Position numbers and translations under genes: made by a program. Positions 35,123-42,844 of a DNA stretch of 64,000 nucleotides are shown piece after piece (position 1 is the first letter of the stretch; every line of letters starts with the position of its first letter). The stretch lies in assembly GCF_026343125.1 (NCBI RefSeq), contig NZ_JAPEMB010000001.1:372001-436000 (forward strand). The letters run 5' to 3'. The notes below the pieces were generated by a model that ran no database searches, had not been told where the DNA came from, and was given only the letters and a program-made list of their open reading frames with translations. Source of the stretch: Streptomyces sp. NBC_00094 (lineage in GTDB: Bacteria; Actinomycetota; Actinomycetes; Streptomycetales; Streptomycetaceae).

Positions 35123-36466
35123 CTAGCGGGACTTCCCCGGGCGGGGCAGCTCCCGGTCGACCTCGCCCTTGCGGTGGACCCGGGAGGCCAGCAGGCCGCC
35201 GAGGAAGCCGACGACCAGGCCCCAGAGCAGGGCGAAGCCGACCGTCTTCCAGACGTCAGGGCGCAGCAGCACCTCGCCGCCCAGCGATTCGAGGTCGCCG
35301 ATGCCGAGGATCGAGAGGCCGAAGCGGGCCTCGACGAGGGTGAGCGGGGTGACGACCAGCATGGTCAGCGCGAAGGCGATGCCCAGGTGCAGGGAGTGCT
35401 GCCAGAGCCGTGTTCCGGCCGGGGAGCGGACCGCCGCCGCGAAGGCCGCGGCGAGCAGCAGGACGGCGGCGACGGGGAGCAGCCACCAGGCCCTCGCGTC
35501 CTGCGCGGCGAGTGAGGACAGGTCGACGGTGGACAGGTCCGTGCTTCCGCCGCCGTCGCGGAGGACGGCGTCGAGGATCTGGGGCATCGGGAGGCCGAAC
35601 GGGCCCTCGACCTTGCCCTCCCAGGAGCCGCCGATGCCCACGCCGAGGGCGAGCCAGGTCACGTTGGGCAACCCGAGCAGGAGGACCGCGAGGGTCTCCG
35701 CCGCGTGTCCCTTCGTCGCCGCGACGACGATGCCGGCGACCAGGCCTATGGCCACGTACGCCAGGAGGAGCACGAGCATCGCGTGGGCGGCCGGCCGGAC
35801 GGGCTCGTGGTAGCGGACGAGCCGGGGCGGCAGTGGGGTCCTGCGGGAGACCAGGAGGGCGATGGCGAGCACACCGAGGATCCACAGGAGCCCGTAGAAG
35901 AGGGTGGGGCCGACGTCGGTGCGGAAGCCGACGGTGGGGTCGGTGGCGGCGAGGAGGTCACCGAAGAGGTCCCCGAGGGAGTCCTGCGAGGTGTCCCCGC
36001 CGAGGGTGATCGGGAAGTCGTGCCGGGCGAGGGCGGAGAGGCCGGCGAGGGCGGCCAGCCAGAGGAGGACGGTGGTCGCGGCCCGGAGCAGGAGCTCGCG
36101 GGTGCCGGCCACCGCGTGATGGCGCAGGGGACGCAGGAAGCAGTAGCCCGTGACGAGCGCGCCCACGAGGGTGACGGTGAGGGGCATCGCGGTCAGTTCG
36201 GCCTGGGTTCCGGCGAGGGCTCCGGCGTCGCCGGAGAGGTCGACCTTGCCGCCGGAGGCCATGACGACGACCGCGGCGAGGACGGCGATGAAGCCGCCGG
36301 GGAGGTCTGCCGCACCGGCGGCCCAGAGGCCCAGCCCGGCGACGACGGCCATCGCCACGTACCCGGCGAACACCGCGACCAGGGCTTGCACGCCGACGCG
36401 GACGAGGAGCCCGGAACGCCCGGTCGGGGTCGTGGGGCTCGTGGAGGTGGAGAGCCGACTGCTCAC
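35123..36466 (-). CDS. Streptophobe family polytopic membrane protein
   Basis: A 447-residue integral membrane protein with about ten hydrophobic helices (for example LVAVFAGYVAMAVVAGLGLW and LFYGLLWILGVLAIALLV), a motif PNVTWLALGVGIGGSW, and a basic cytoplasmic tail. It fits the Streptomyces streptophobe group, named only for hydrophobicity; function unknown. GTG at 36466 is chosen, with another GTG at 36475. Upstream in-frame extension runs through tandem repeats and is not credible. It is convergent with the kinase operon and divergent from the DUF6777 gene, and I infer a functional link from this arrangement. Confidence 0.82.
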   Translation of the reverse strand: MSSRLSTSTSPTTPTGRSGLLVRVGVQALVAVFAGYVAMAVVAGLGLWAAGAADLPGGFIAVLAAVVVMASGGKVDLSGDAGALAGTQAELTAMPLTVTLVGALVTGYCFLRPLRHHAVAGTRELLLRAATTVLLWLAALAGLSALARHDFPITLGGDTSQDSLGDLFGDLLAATDPTVGFRTDVGPTLFYGLLWILGVLAIALLVSRRTPLPPRLVRYHEPVRPAAHAMLVLLLAYVAIGLVAGIVVAATKGHAAETLAVLLLGLPNVTWLALGVGIGGSWEGKVEGPFGLPMPQILDAVLRDGGGSTDLSTVDLSSLAAQDARAWWLLPVAAVLLLAAAFAAAVRSPAGTRLWQHSLHLGIAFALTMLVVTPLTLVEARFGLSILGIGDLESLGGEVLLRPDVWKTVGFALLWGLVVGFLGGLLASRVHRKGEVDRELPRPGKSR

Positions 36467-36509
36467 CCTGCCCACGCTAGTCCGGGTGACGGCCGTCCGC
36501 TTGTGGACC

Positions 36510-36645
36510 GCTGTTCTTCCGTACGCGGACGGTGATCGGCCTTCCGTCTTCCGTACGCGGACGGCGAGGCGCCTTCCGTCTTCCGCACGCGGACGGTGAT
36601 CGGCCTTCCGCGCACGAGTGGTGATCATCCGCGCACGGGTGGTAG
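36510..36645. repeat. Tandem repeats in divergent promoter region
   Basis: Three to four units of about 32 bases built on CTTCCGTACGCGGACGGTGA, each with an internal CCGT/ACGG inverted repeat, followed by degenerate CCGCGCACG units. They occupy the spacer between the streptophobe and DUF6777 genes and therefore overlap any promoters there. Confidence 0.8.
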
Positions 36646-36712
36646 CTCTCCGCTTGCGGAGGAGGGCCGTTCCGCGCACACAATGGGCGCGGAACGGAAG
36701 AAAGGGAAAAAC

Positions 36713-38239
36713 GTGACTTCCCACCCGCCGTCCGGCCCCCCGTCAGGTCCCCCGTCGGTCCCGCCGTCAGGCCCGCCCTCCGGCCCCCTCTCGGGGCCGG
36801 CCACCCGTCCGGGGACCGCAGGTCCCCCACCGCCCCCTGGCCCGCCCTCCGGCGGCGGCCCGGGCGGCGGCGGCCCAGGCGGCGGCCCAGGCGGTGGAGG
36901 TTCCTCCGGTGGTGGTTCCACCGGAGGCGGCTCGTCCGCCGGGGGCGGTCCCTCCGGCCCCGGCGACGACGGGCCCGGCAAGGACGGCGGCCCCTGGTGG
37001 CGTTCCGTCCCGAAGGTCGCCTCGGTGACCGCCGTCCTGGTGGCGGGCGCGGCCCTGGCCGTCGTCCTCACCAGTCAGTCGGACGACAAGAAGGACACGA
37101 CCGGATCCGGCGGCGGCGAGGTCTTCCTCCAGAACACCTCCGCGTCCGGCCCCGACCCCTTCACCCAGTCGACGGCCCGCACCGGCGGCGGCTCGGCCTC
37201 CCCCGCCTCGCTGCCTCCCCGTACGGCCTCGGCCGAAACGGGCACCCCCCAGGTGTCGGGCTCGACGCCCGGCCTCTACGGCGGCACCCAGTCGGTCGCG
37301 AGCTGCAACGTCGAGCAGCAGGTGCGTTTCCTCTCCGCCGAGCCCACCAAGAACGCGGCCTTCGCCTCGGTCCTGGGCATCAAGGCGGACCAAGTGCCCG
37401 GCTATCTCCGCTCCCTGACGCCGCTCCAGCTCCGGGCCGACACCCGGGTGACGAACCACGGCTTCCGGAGCGGCTCCGCCACCACGTACCAGGCGGTGCT
37501 CCAGACCGGGACCGCCGTACTGGTCGACGGCCGGGGCGTGCCCCGGGTGCGCTGCGCGTGCGGCAACCCGCTGACCGACCCGGTGGCGCAGAAGGCGCCG
37601 CAGACGACGGGCACGCCGTGGCAGGCGTACAACTCCTCCCAGGTCGTCGTCGTGGCGCCCTCGGTGACGGTCGTGAACGTCTTCGTCGTGTACGACCCCG
37701 AGAACGACGGCTGGTTCGCCCGGAAGCACGGCGACACGGGCCGGCACGACAAGCCCACCCCGCCGCCGCCCCCGCCCCCCACGCACTCGAAGACGCCGTC
37801 CGTGTCGCCGTCGACGTCGATCTCGACGTCCCCGTCGATCTCCCCGCTGTCGCCGGTGCCCTGTGTGACGGTGACGGGTACGGAGACGCCCACGCCGAGT
37901 GGTGGCGTCACCCCGTCGCCGTGCCCCTCGACGCTGTCGCCGACCCCGTCGACGTCGCCGCCGTCCTCGCCGCCGACGTCGCCGTCCGACTCGACGAGCC
38001 CGCCCGACGAGTCTCCGTCGACCGACACGTCACCGCCGGACGAGTCGCCGGGTCCTGAGTCCGGGCCGGCCCCGGACGGGTCCGCCGGGCTCGACGCCAG
38101 CCAGTCGGCGGCCTCACCGCCGCAGTCCCCGTCGTCGTCCGCGGCGCAGTCCCTGGCGAGGTCGCCTTCCGTGTCGGGGACGGCGTCGGTCTCGCCCTCC
38201 CTCCCGGCGCCCGGGCCGAAGGCGGCACCGATCCTGTGA
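36713..38239 (+). CDS. DUF6777 protein, membrane-anchored with Pro/Gly and Ser/Thr tails
   Basis: A 508-residue protein from a GTG with GAAAGGG upstream. The N-terminal 90 residues are Pro/Gly-rich cytoplasmic sequence (PPSGPPSGPP units). One membrane helix follows (VASVTAVLVAGAALAVVLTS, near 105-125). The extracytoplasmic DUF6777 domain spans about 140-345 and has paired cysteines (VASCNVEQQV; RVRCACGNPL). The last 150 residues are a Ser/Thr/Pro tract typical of wall-spanning or glycosylated stalks. An in-frame ATG at 36683 is an alternative start. Its cytoplasmic Pro-rich tail could meet the kinase module. Function unknown. Confidence 0.82.
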   Translation: MTSHPPSGPPSGPPSVPPSGPPSGPLSGPATRPGTAGPPPPPGPPSGGGPGGGGPGGGPGGGGSSGGGSTGGGSSAGGGPSGPGDDGPGKDGGPWWRSVPKVASVTAVLVAGAALAVVLTSQSDDKKDTTGSGGGEVFLQNTSASGPDPFTQSTARTGGGSASPASLPPRTASAETGTPQVSGSTPGLYGGTQSVASCNVEQQVRFLSAEPTKNAAFASVLGIKADQVPGYLRSLTPLQLRADTRVTNHGFRSGSATTYQAVLQTGTAVLVDGRGVPRVRCACGNPLTDPVAQKAPQTTGTPWQAYNSSQVVVVAPSVTVVNVFVVYDPENDGWFARKHGDTGRHDKPTPPPPPPPTHSKTPSVSPSTSISTSPSISPLSPVPCVTVTGTETPTPSGGVTPSPCPSTLSPTPSTSPPSSPPTSPSDSTSPPDESPSTDTSPPDESPGPESGPAPDGSAGLDASQSAASPPQSPSSSAAQSLARSPSVSGTASVSPSLPAPGPKAAPIL

Positions 38240-38251
38240 CCTCCCGGTCCG

Positions 38252-39094
38252 TCAGTCCCCGGCCTTCGGGCCGGGGACGCGCGGCCGGCGTCCCCCTTCG
38301 GGGATGACGAGGGGCGTACCGGCCACCGGGCAGGTGATGACGGTGGCCGGCAGGTCGAAGACGTCCCGTACGAGGTCGGGCGTCACGATCTCGCCGGGCG
38401 CCCCGGCCGCCACGACCCGGCCGTCGCGCATCGCGACGAGGTGGTCGGCGTACCGGCAGGCGAGGTTGAGCTCGTGCAGCACCATGACGACGGTGCGGCC
38501 GTCGGCGCGGTTGAGCTCGGCGACGAGTTCGAGGACGTCCACCTGGTGGGCGAGGTCGAGGTAGGTCGTGGGCTCGTCCAGGAGGAGGACGGGGGTGTCC
38601 TGGGCGAGGGCCATGGCGATCCAGACGCGTTGGCGCTGGCCTCCGGAGAGCTCGTCGAGGCCGCGTTCGGCGAGTTCGCCCGTGCCGGTGGCCTCCAAGG
38701 CCCGGTCGACGACGGCGTCGTCGGCGGAGGACCACTGCCGCCACCACCGCTGGTGCGGGGTGCGACCGCGGGCGACGAGGTCGCGGACGGTGATGCCGTC
38801 GGGCGCCGACGGGCTCTGCGGCAGCAGCGAGAGCTTGAGGGCCAGGTCGCGGGCGCCGAGCTCGGCGATGTCCTCGGAGCCGAGGTGGACGGTCCCGGCG
38901 GTGGGCTTGAGGAGCCGGGCGAGGGCGCGCAGCGCGGTGGACTTCCCGCAGGCGTTGGGGCCGACGAGGGCGGTGACGCGGCCGGCCGGGATGTCGAGGT
39001 CGAGGTTGTCGGCGACGGTCCGCTCGCCGTAGCCGAGGCGCAGTCCGGTGCCCTTGAGGGACGCTCCGGCGGTCGCGGTGGTGGTGGCGGTCAT
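38252..39094 (-). CDS. Ferric-siderophore ABC transporter ATP-binding protein
   Basis: A 280-residue FepC/FhuC-type ATPase. Walker A is VGPNACGKSTALRALA, with Q-loop LLPQS, signature ELSGGQRQRVWIAMALAQ and Walker B VLLLDEPTTYLDL, then the H-loop MVLHELNLACRYAD. The YLDLAHQ stretch is typical of iron-siderophore importers. It follows the second permease with one base between stop and start, as last gene of a three-gene operon. Confidence 0.95.
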   Translation of the reverse strand: MTATTTATAGASLKGTGLRLGYGERTVADNLDLDIPAGRVTALVGPNACGKSTALRALARLLKPTAGTVHLGSEDIAELGARDLALKLSLLPQSPSAPDGITVRDLVARGRTPHQRWWRQWSSADDAVVDRALEATGTGELAERGLDELSGGQRQRVWIAMALAQDTPVLLLDEPTTYLDLAHQVDVLELVAELNRADGRTVVMVLHELNLACRYADHLVAMRDGRVVAAGAPGEIVTPDLVRDVFDLPATVITCPVAGTPLVIPEGGRRPRVPGPKAGD

Positions 39095-39095
39095 G

Positions 39096-40202
39096 TCAGC
39101 CTCCCTGCCCCGAGCGGTTGGCGCGGGTGAGTAGGAGCAGGAGATACGGGGCGCCGACGGCGCCGGTGATGATGCCGACGGGCAGTTCGACGGGTGAGAA
39201 GACGAGCCGCCCGGCGAGGTCGGCGAGGAGGAGCAGCGCGGCGCCGGTCAGTCCGCTGAGGACGAGCGGGATGCCGGCGGTGCCGGCGAGTCTGCGGGCG
39301 ATCTGCGGGGCGCCGAGGGCGATGAAGGCGATCGGCCCGGCGGCCGCGGTGGCGAGCGCGGCGAGGCAGGTGGCGAGGACGAGGAGGCCGATCCTGGCCC
39401 GGTCGAGCGGGATGCCGAGGCCGCGCGCGGTGTCGTCGTCGAACTGCAGGAGCTGGTACGGCCTGGCCAGGGCGAGGGTGAGCGGTACGAGGACGAGGAG
39501 GGCGAGCCCGACCCAGCCGACGTGCTCGTAGCCGCGGCCGTTGAGGCTGCCGGTGAGCCAGACCATCGCGCGGGAGGCCTGGTCGATGTCGGCCTCGGCG
39601 AGCATCCAGCGGGTGACGGCGGCGAGGGCTCCGTTGGCGGCGATGCCGACGAGGACGAAGCGGTAGCCGGTGACGGTGCCGCCGCGGTAGGCGAGGAGGT
39701 AGATGACGGCGGCGGTGGTGAGGGCTCCGGCGAGCGCGCCGAAGGGGACGGCGCCGAAGCTGCCGGCGCCCGCGGCGGTGACGCCGCCGACGAGGATGGC
39801 GCCGACGGCGCCCGCGCCGGCTCCGGCGGAGATGCCGATGAGGTCGGGGCTGGCGAGGGCGTTGCGGGTGACGGCCTGGTAGACGGCGCCCGCGACGCCG
39901 AAGGCGGTGCCGACGAGCAGGGCGGTGAGGGCGCGGGGCAGCCGGAGTTCGTGGACGATCAGGTCGGCGTCGCCGGTGCCGGTGCCGAAGAGGGCGCCGA
40001 GCACGTCGGCGACGGGGATCGCGAACGTACCGAGGGAGACGGAGGCGACGAGGGCGGCGAAGGCCACGAGGGCGAGTCCGGCGGCGGTGAGGGCGATCCG
40101 GGGCCGCAACCGCACGCCGAGGGGGCCGAGTTCGAGGCGGATGCCGCGGCGCGCCGCCGTGGGTGCGGCGCCCATCGGGTGCGCGGTGGACCTGCCGCTC
40201 AT
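39096..40202 (-). CDS. Ferric-siderophore ABC permease (FecCD family)
   Basis: A 368-residue permease with about ten membrane helices. FecCD family marks are VHELRLPRALTALLVGTAFG, GAVYQAVTRNALASPDLIGI with SAGAGAG, and GPIAFIALGAPQIARRL with the EAA-like coupling loop. It overlaps the first permease gene by four bases and pairs with it to form the membrane channel. The N-terminal 30 residues are a Pro/Arg-rich cytoplasmic extension. Confidence 0.94.
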   Translation of the reverse strand: MSGRSTAHPMGAAPTAARRGIRLELGPLGVRLRPRIALTAAGLALVAFAALVASVSLGTFAIPVADVLGALFGTGTGDADLIVHELRLPRALTALLVGTAFGVAGAVYQAVTRNALASPDLIGISAGAGAGAVGAILVGGVTAAGAGSFGAVPFGALAGALTTAAVIYLLAYRGGTVTGYRFVLVGIAANGALAAVTRWMLAEADIDQASRAMVWLTGSLNGRGYEHVGWVGLALLVLVPLTLALARPYQLLQFDDDTARGLGIPLDRARIGLLVLATCLAALATAAAGPIAFIALGAPQIARRLAGTAGIPLVLSGLTGAALLLLADLAGRLVFSPVELPVGIITGAVGAPYLLLLLTRANRSGQGG

Positions 40203-41278
40203 CGGGTGTGCTCCTTGAGCTTGCCGCGCTTGACGAGGAAGGCCAGGAACGGGGCGCCGACCAGGGCGGTGACGACTCCCGCCTGGAGTTCTCCGGGGCG
40301 GACGACGACCCGGCCGACGACGTCGGCGCCCAGCATGAGGACCGCCCCGCCGAGTGCCGAACAGGGCACGAGGAGACGGGCGTCGGGGCCGGTGAAGGCG
40401 CGCACGACGTGCGGGACGACGAGTCCGACGAAGGTGACGAGTCCGCAGGCGGCGACGGCGGAGCCGGTGAGCAGGACGACGGCGAGGGCGCCGAGGGCCC
40501 GGGTGGCGGCGACCTTGGTGCCGAGGGTCGCGGCGAGGTCGTCGCCGAGGGCCAGGGCGTTGAGCCGGCCGCTCAGGGCGAGGGCGAGGAGCAGTCCGGC
40601 CGCGATGAACGGCAGGAGCTGCAGGCCGAGTTCGGCGTCGCGTCCGGCGAGGGAGCCGACGGCCCAGGAGCGGTACTGGTCGAGGGTGCGGACGTCGAGG
40701 AGGACCAGGGCGTTGGTGCCGGCTTCCAGGAGGACCGTCACCCCGGCTCCGGCGAGGGCCAGTTTGGCGGGGGTCGCGCCACCGTGGCCGCTGCCGCCGA
40801 CCACGTACGCGAGGAGCCCGGCGAGCGCTCCCCCGGCGAAGGCGAACCAGACGTACTGGTAGGAGCTGGTGAGGCCGAACATGCCGATGCCGGCCGCGAC
40901 GGCGAAGGCCGCTCCGGCACTGACGCCGATGAGTCCGGGGTCGCCCAGCGGGTTGCGCGTGACGTCCTGGGCGACGGCTCCCGCGGCGCCGAGCGCGAGT
41001 CCTGCGAGGAGTCCGAGCAGGGTCCGGGGCATGCGCAACTCGCTGACGACGACGGCGTCCCCGTCCGTCGAGCCGCCGAGGGCCGCCAGGACGTCCGTGA
41101 ACGGCACGGACTTGGTGCCGATGGCGAGGGAGGCGACGAGGGCGAGCGCGAGAAGGGCGCCGAGCGCGAGCGGGACGAGCAGGGCAGCGCGCCGCGCGGG
41201 GGTGCGGCGGAGCGGCGGGGCCGGCGGGAGCGGGCCGGGCGGTGTGGCGGCGGACGCGGCCGAGGACTTCACAGGCAC
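40199..41278 (-). CDS. Ferric-siderophore ABC permease (FecCD family)
   Basis: A 359-residue permease, the partner of the adjacent FecCD gene. It shows VSELRMPRTLLGLLAGLALG, QDVTRNPLGDPGLIGVSAG and GLVTFVGLVVPHVVRAFTGP. The GTG at 41278 is preceded by TAGCTT seven bases upstream, suggesting a leaderless message; GTG at 41272 is an alternative. An iron box lies exactly between the -35 and -10 positions. First gene of the import operon, divergent from the receptor lipoprotein. Confidence 0.93.
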   Translation of the reverse strand: MPVKSSAASAATPPGPLPPAPPLRRTPARRAALLVPLALGALLALALVASLAIGTKSVPFTDVLAALGGSTDGDAVVVSELRMPRTLLGLLAGLALGAAGAVAQDVTRNPLGDPGLIGVSAGAAFAVAAGIGMFGLTSSYQYVWFAFAGGALAGLLAYVVGGSGHGGATPAKLALAGAGVTVLLEAGTNALVLLDVRTLDQYRSWAVGSLAGRDAELGLQLLPFIAAGLLLALALSGRLNALALGDDLAATLGTKVAATRALGALAVVLLTGSAVAACGLVTFVGLVVPHVVRAFTGPDARLLVPCSALGGAVLMLGADVVGRVVVRPGELQAGVVTALVGAPFLAFLVKRGKLKEHTR

Positions 41279-41289
41279 GCGGTTCAAGC

Positions 41290-41308
41290 TAAGGGACGCC
41301 TTACCTGA
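41290..41308 (-). promoter_or_regulatory. Iron box (DmdR/IdeR type) for the permease operon
   Basis: On the minus strand the 19 bases match the actinobacterial iron-box consensus TTAGGTTAGGCTCACCTAA at 13 positions, including AGG and AAGGC. It fills the spacer upstream of a TAGCTT -10 box. Iron-loaded DmdR would repress import. Confidence 0.7.
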
Positions 41309-41371
41309 TGTGCACGCCACCCCCCGTGTTCACGCGGTGGCGGTCTGCCGCTATTCTCACACAGGTCTTAC

Positions 41372-41390
41372 CAAGGCAAGCCTTCCCTAA
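41372..41390. promoter_or_regulatory. Iron box (DmdR/IdeR type) for the receptor gene
   Basis: Minus-strand reading TTAGGGAAGGCTTGCCTTG matches the consensus at 13 of 19 positions with the full AGGCT-xx-CCT core. It lies about 85 bases upstream of the lipoprotein start, just downstream of a possible TATTCT -10 box at 41352-41357. Confidence 0.72.
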
Positions 41391-41420
41391 GTCATCTTTG
41401 ACCGGGTGTCAGCACCGCTC

Positions 41421-41455
41421 GCTGTTCGCTGTTCGCTGTTCGCTGTTCGCTGTTC
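41421..41455. repeat. Five perfect GCTGTTC heptamers in a 5' UTR
   Basis: Five exact seven-base units end 17 bases before the GTG of the siderophore receptor gene and six bases before its GGAGG ribosome site. Change in copy number would alter leader length or promoter-to-RBS spacing. Confidence 0.95.
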
Positions 41456-41472
41456 GATCGTGGAGGAACCCC

Positions 41473-42474
41473 GTGACCACCCTCAACCGGAGCCGCTGGT
41501 CCCAGCGGCTCGGCGTCATCGCCCTCGCGGCGGCCCTCACCGCCGGACTCACCGCGTGCGGCGGCGAGTCGGGCGGGAAGCCGGCCGGCTCCGCTTCCGC
41601 CGACGCGAAGGCCGAGGCGGGCTTCCCGCGCACGATCGAGCACGACAAGGGCAAGACCGAGCTCAAGGCCAAGCCGAAGCGGATCGTCGCCCTCGACAAC
41701 AGCCTGGTCGAGGCCGTGGTGGCGCTCGACGGGACCCTGGTCGGCGGCATCGGCTCGTACCGCGACCAGAAGACCTTCCCGGCCTACCTCGGCGACGCCG
41801 TCAAGGACACCAAGGACGTCGGCCCGCTGGAGAGTCCGAACCTGGAGCAGATCGCGCTGCTCAAGCCGGACCTGATCGTCTCCGCGACCGTCCGCCACGA
41901 CGAGCTGTACGCGAAGCTCAGCCAGATCGCGCCGACCGTCTTCGTCAAGACGACCGGTCCGACCTGGAAGGAGAACATCGGCCTGCTCGGCAAGGCGCTC
42001 GGCGCGGAGAAGTCGGCGACCGACCAGGTCACCGCCTACGAGACGCGCGCGAAGACGATCGGCGCCGCGGTCAACGCCAAGGCCGGCAAGCCCACCGCCT
42101 CCGTGGTCCGTTTCCTCGACGGCCCGACCCGCGTCTACCTGCCGAAGACCTTCAGCGGCATCATCCTGTCGGACATGGGCATCGCCCGGCCGGCCAACCA
42201 GCAGAACCCCGAAGAGTTCAACATCGAGATCAGCGAGGAGCAGATCGCCCAGGCCGACGCCGACGTGATCTTCTACACCACGAACTCGGGCGGCGAGGAG
42301 CGCAAGGCGAAGTTCCTGGCCAACCCCCTCTGGAAGCGGCTGAAGGCCGTGCAGAAGGGCGACGTCCACGAGGTGAAGGACGAGATCTGGATGACCGCGG
42401 TCTCCCTCCAGGGCGCACACCTGGTGCTCGACGACATGGCCCGCATCTTCAAGGTCGACCCGGCGAAGAGCTGA
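41473..42474 (+). CDS. Iron-siderophore ABC transporter substrate-binding lipoprotein
   Basis: A 333-residue class III binding protein. The N-terminus has Arg residues, a hydrophobic stretch and lipobox LTAC (Cys at about 32), so it is lipid-anchored outside the membrane. The helical-backbone fold is shown by PKRIVALDNSLVEAVVALDG, DVGPLESPNLEQIALLKPDL and the C-terminal VHEVKDEIWMTAVSLQGAHL. GTG start with GGAGG six bases before. Divergent from the permease-ATPase operon and under its own iron box. The cognate siderophore is not indicated. Confidence 0.94.
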   Translation: MTTLNRSRWSQRLGVIALAAALTAGLTACGGESGGKPAGSASADAKAEAGFPRTIEHDKGKTELKAKPKRIVALDNSLVEAVVALDGTLVGGIGSYRDQKTFPAYLGDAVKDTKDVGPLESPNLEQIALLKPDLIVSATVRHDELYAKLSQIAPTVFVKTTGPTWKENIGLLGKALGAEKSATDQVTAYETRAKTIGAAVNAKAGKPTASVVRFLDGPTRVYLPKTFSGIILSDMGIARPANQQNPEEFNIEISEEQIAQADADVIFYTTNSGGEERKAKFLANPLWKRLKAVQKGDVHEVKDEIWMTAVSLQGAHLVLDDMARIFKVDPAKS

Positions 42475-42481
42475 CCCCGTC

Positions 42482-42523
42482 CGCGTACCTCCGTACCGGA
42501 TCCGTCCGGTACGGAGGTACGCG
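42482..42523. terminator. Strong hairpin terminator
   Basis: Perfect 19-base arms (42482-42500 and 42505-42523) with a four-base loop, eight bases after the receptor stop, followed by a short T run. It also lies at the 3' end of the convergent small gene and could serve both. Confidence 0.85.
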
Positions 42524-42546
42524 CGTTTCCACGCGTCGGATCACGG

Positions 42547-42744
42547 TCACGCGGGCTCGTAGCCACGGGGGCGCGCCGCGCGGGCCACGGCGCCGCGGCC
42601 CGTGGTGGAGTGCGCTGCCTCGCCGCCCCCGATCGCCGCGCGCAGGCCGCGGAGCCAGGCTCCGATCGGCAGGGGCCGGGCCGCGGGCTCCTCGGCACGC
42701 TGCTGCCACATCCGCTCGTCGCGGTCGGTGAACTGTCCGGACAT
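42547..42744 (-). CDS. Small hypothetical protein divergent from MocR gene
   Basis: A 65-residue basic protein starting MSGQFTDRDERMWQQRAEEP, preceded by GGGAAGGGAG. No known domain. It is divergent from the MocR-type regulator with 100 bases between, so it may be a regulatory target. The small size leaves some doubt, but the ribosome site and position support it. Confidence 0.6.
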   Translation of the reverse strand: MSGQFTDRDERMWQQRAEEPAARPLPIGAWLRGLRAAIGGGEAAHSTTGRGAVARAARPRGYEPA

Positions 42745-42803
42745 CGGTCGTCTCCCTTCCCGTGGAGGTGTGGCCACCAGGCCACTGAAAAGCACTCTGT
42801 ACT

Positions 42804-42833
42804 CTTATTGGCCTGGACAGCAGAGCCAATAAG
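42804..42833. promoter_or_regulatory. Inverted repeat in MocR promoter region
   Basis: CTTATTGGC (42804-42812) and GCCAATAAG (42825-42833) form a perfect nine-base inverted repeat with a 12-base centre. The right arm overlaps the AAGGAG ribosome site of the MocR gene, so binding would block its expression. Probably the autoregulatory site. Confidence 0.75.
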
Positions 42834-42844
42834 GAGTGATTGGC

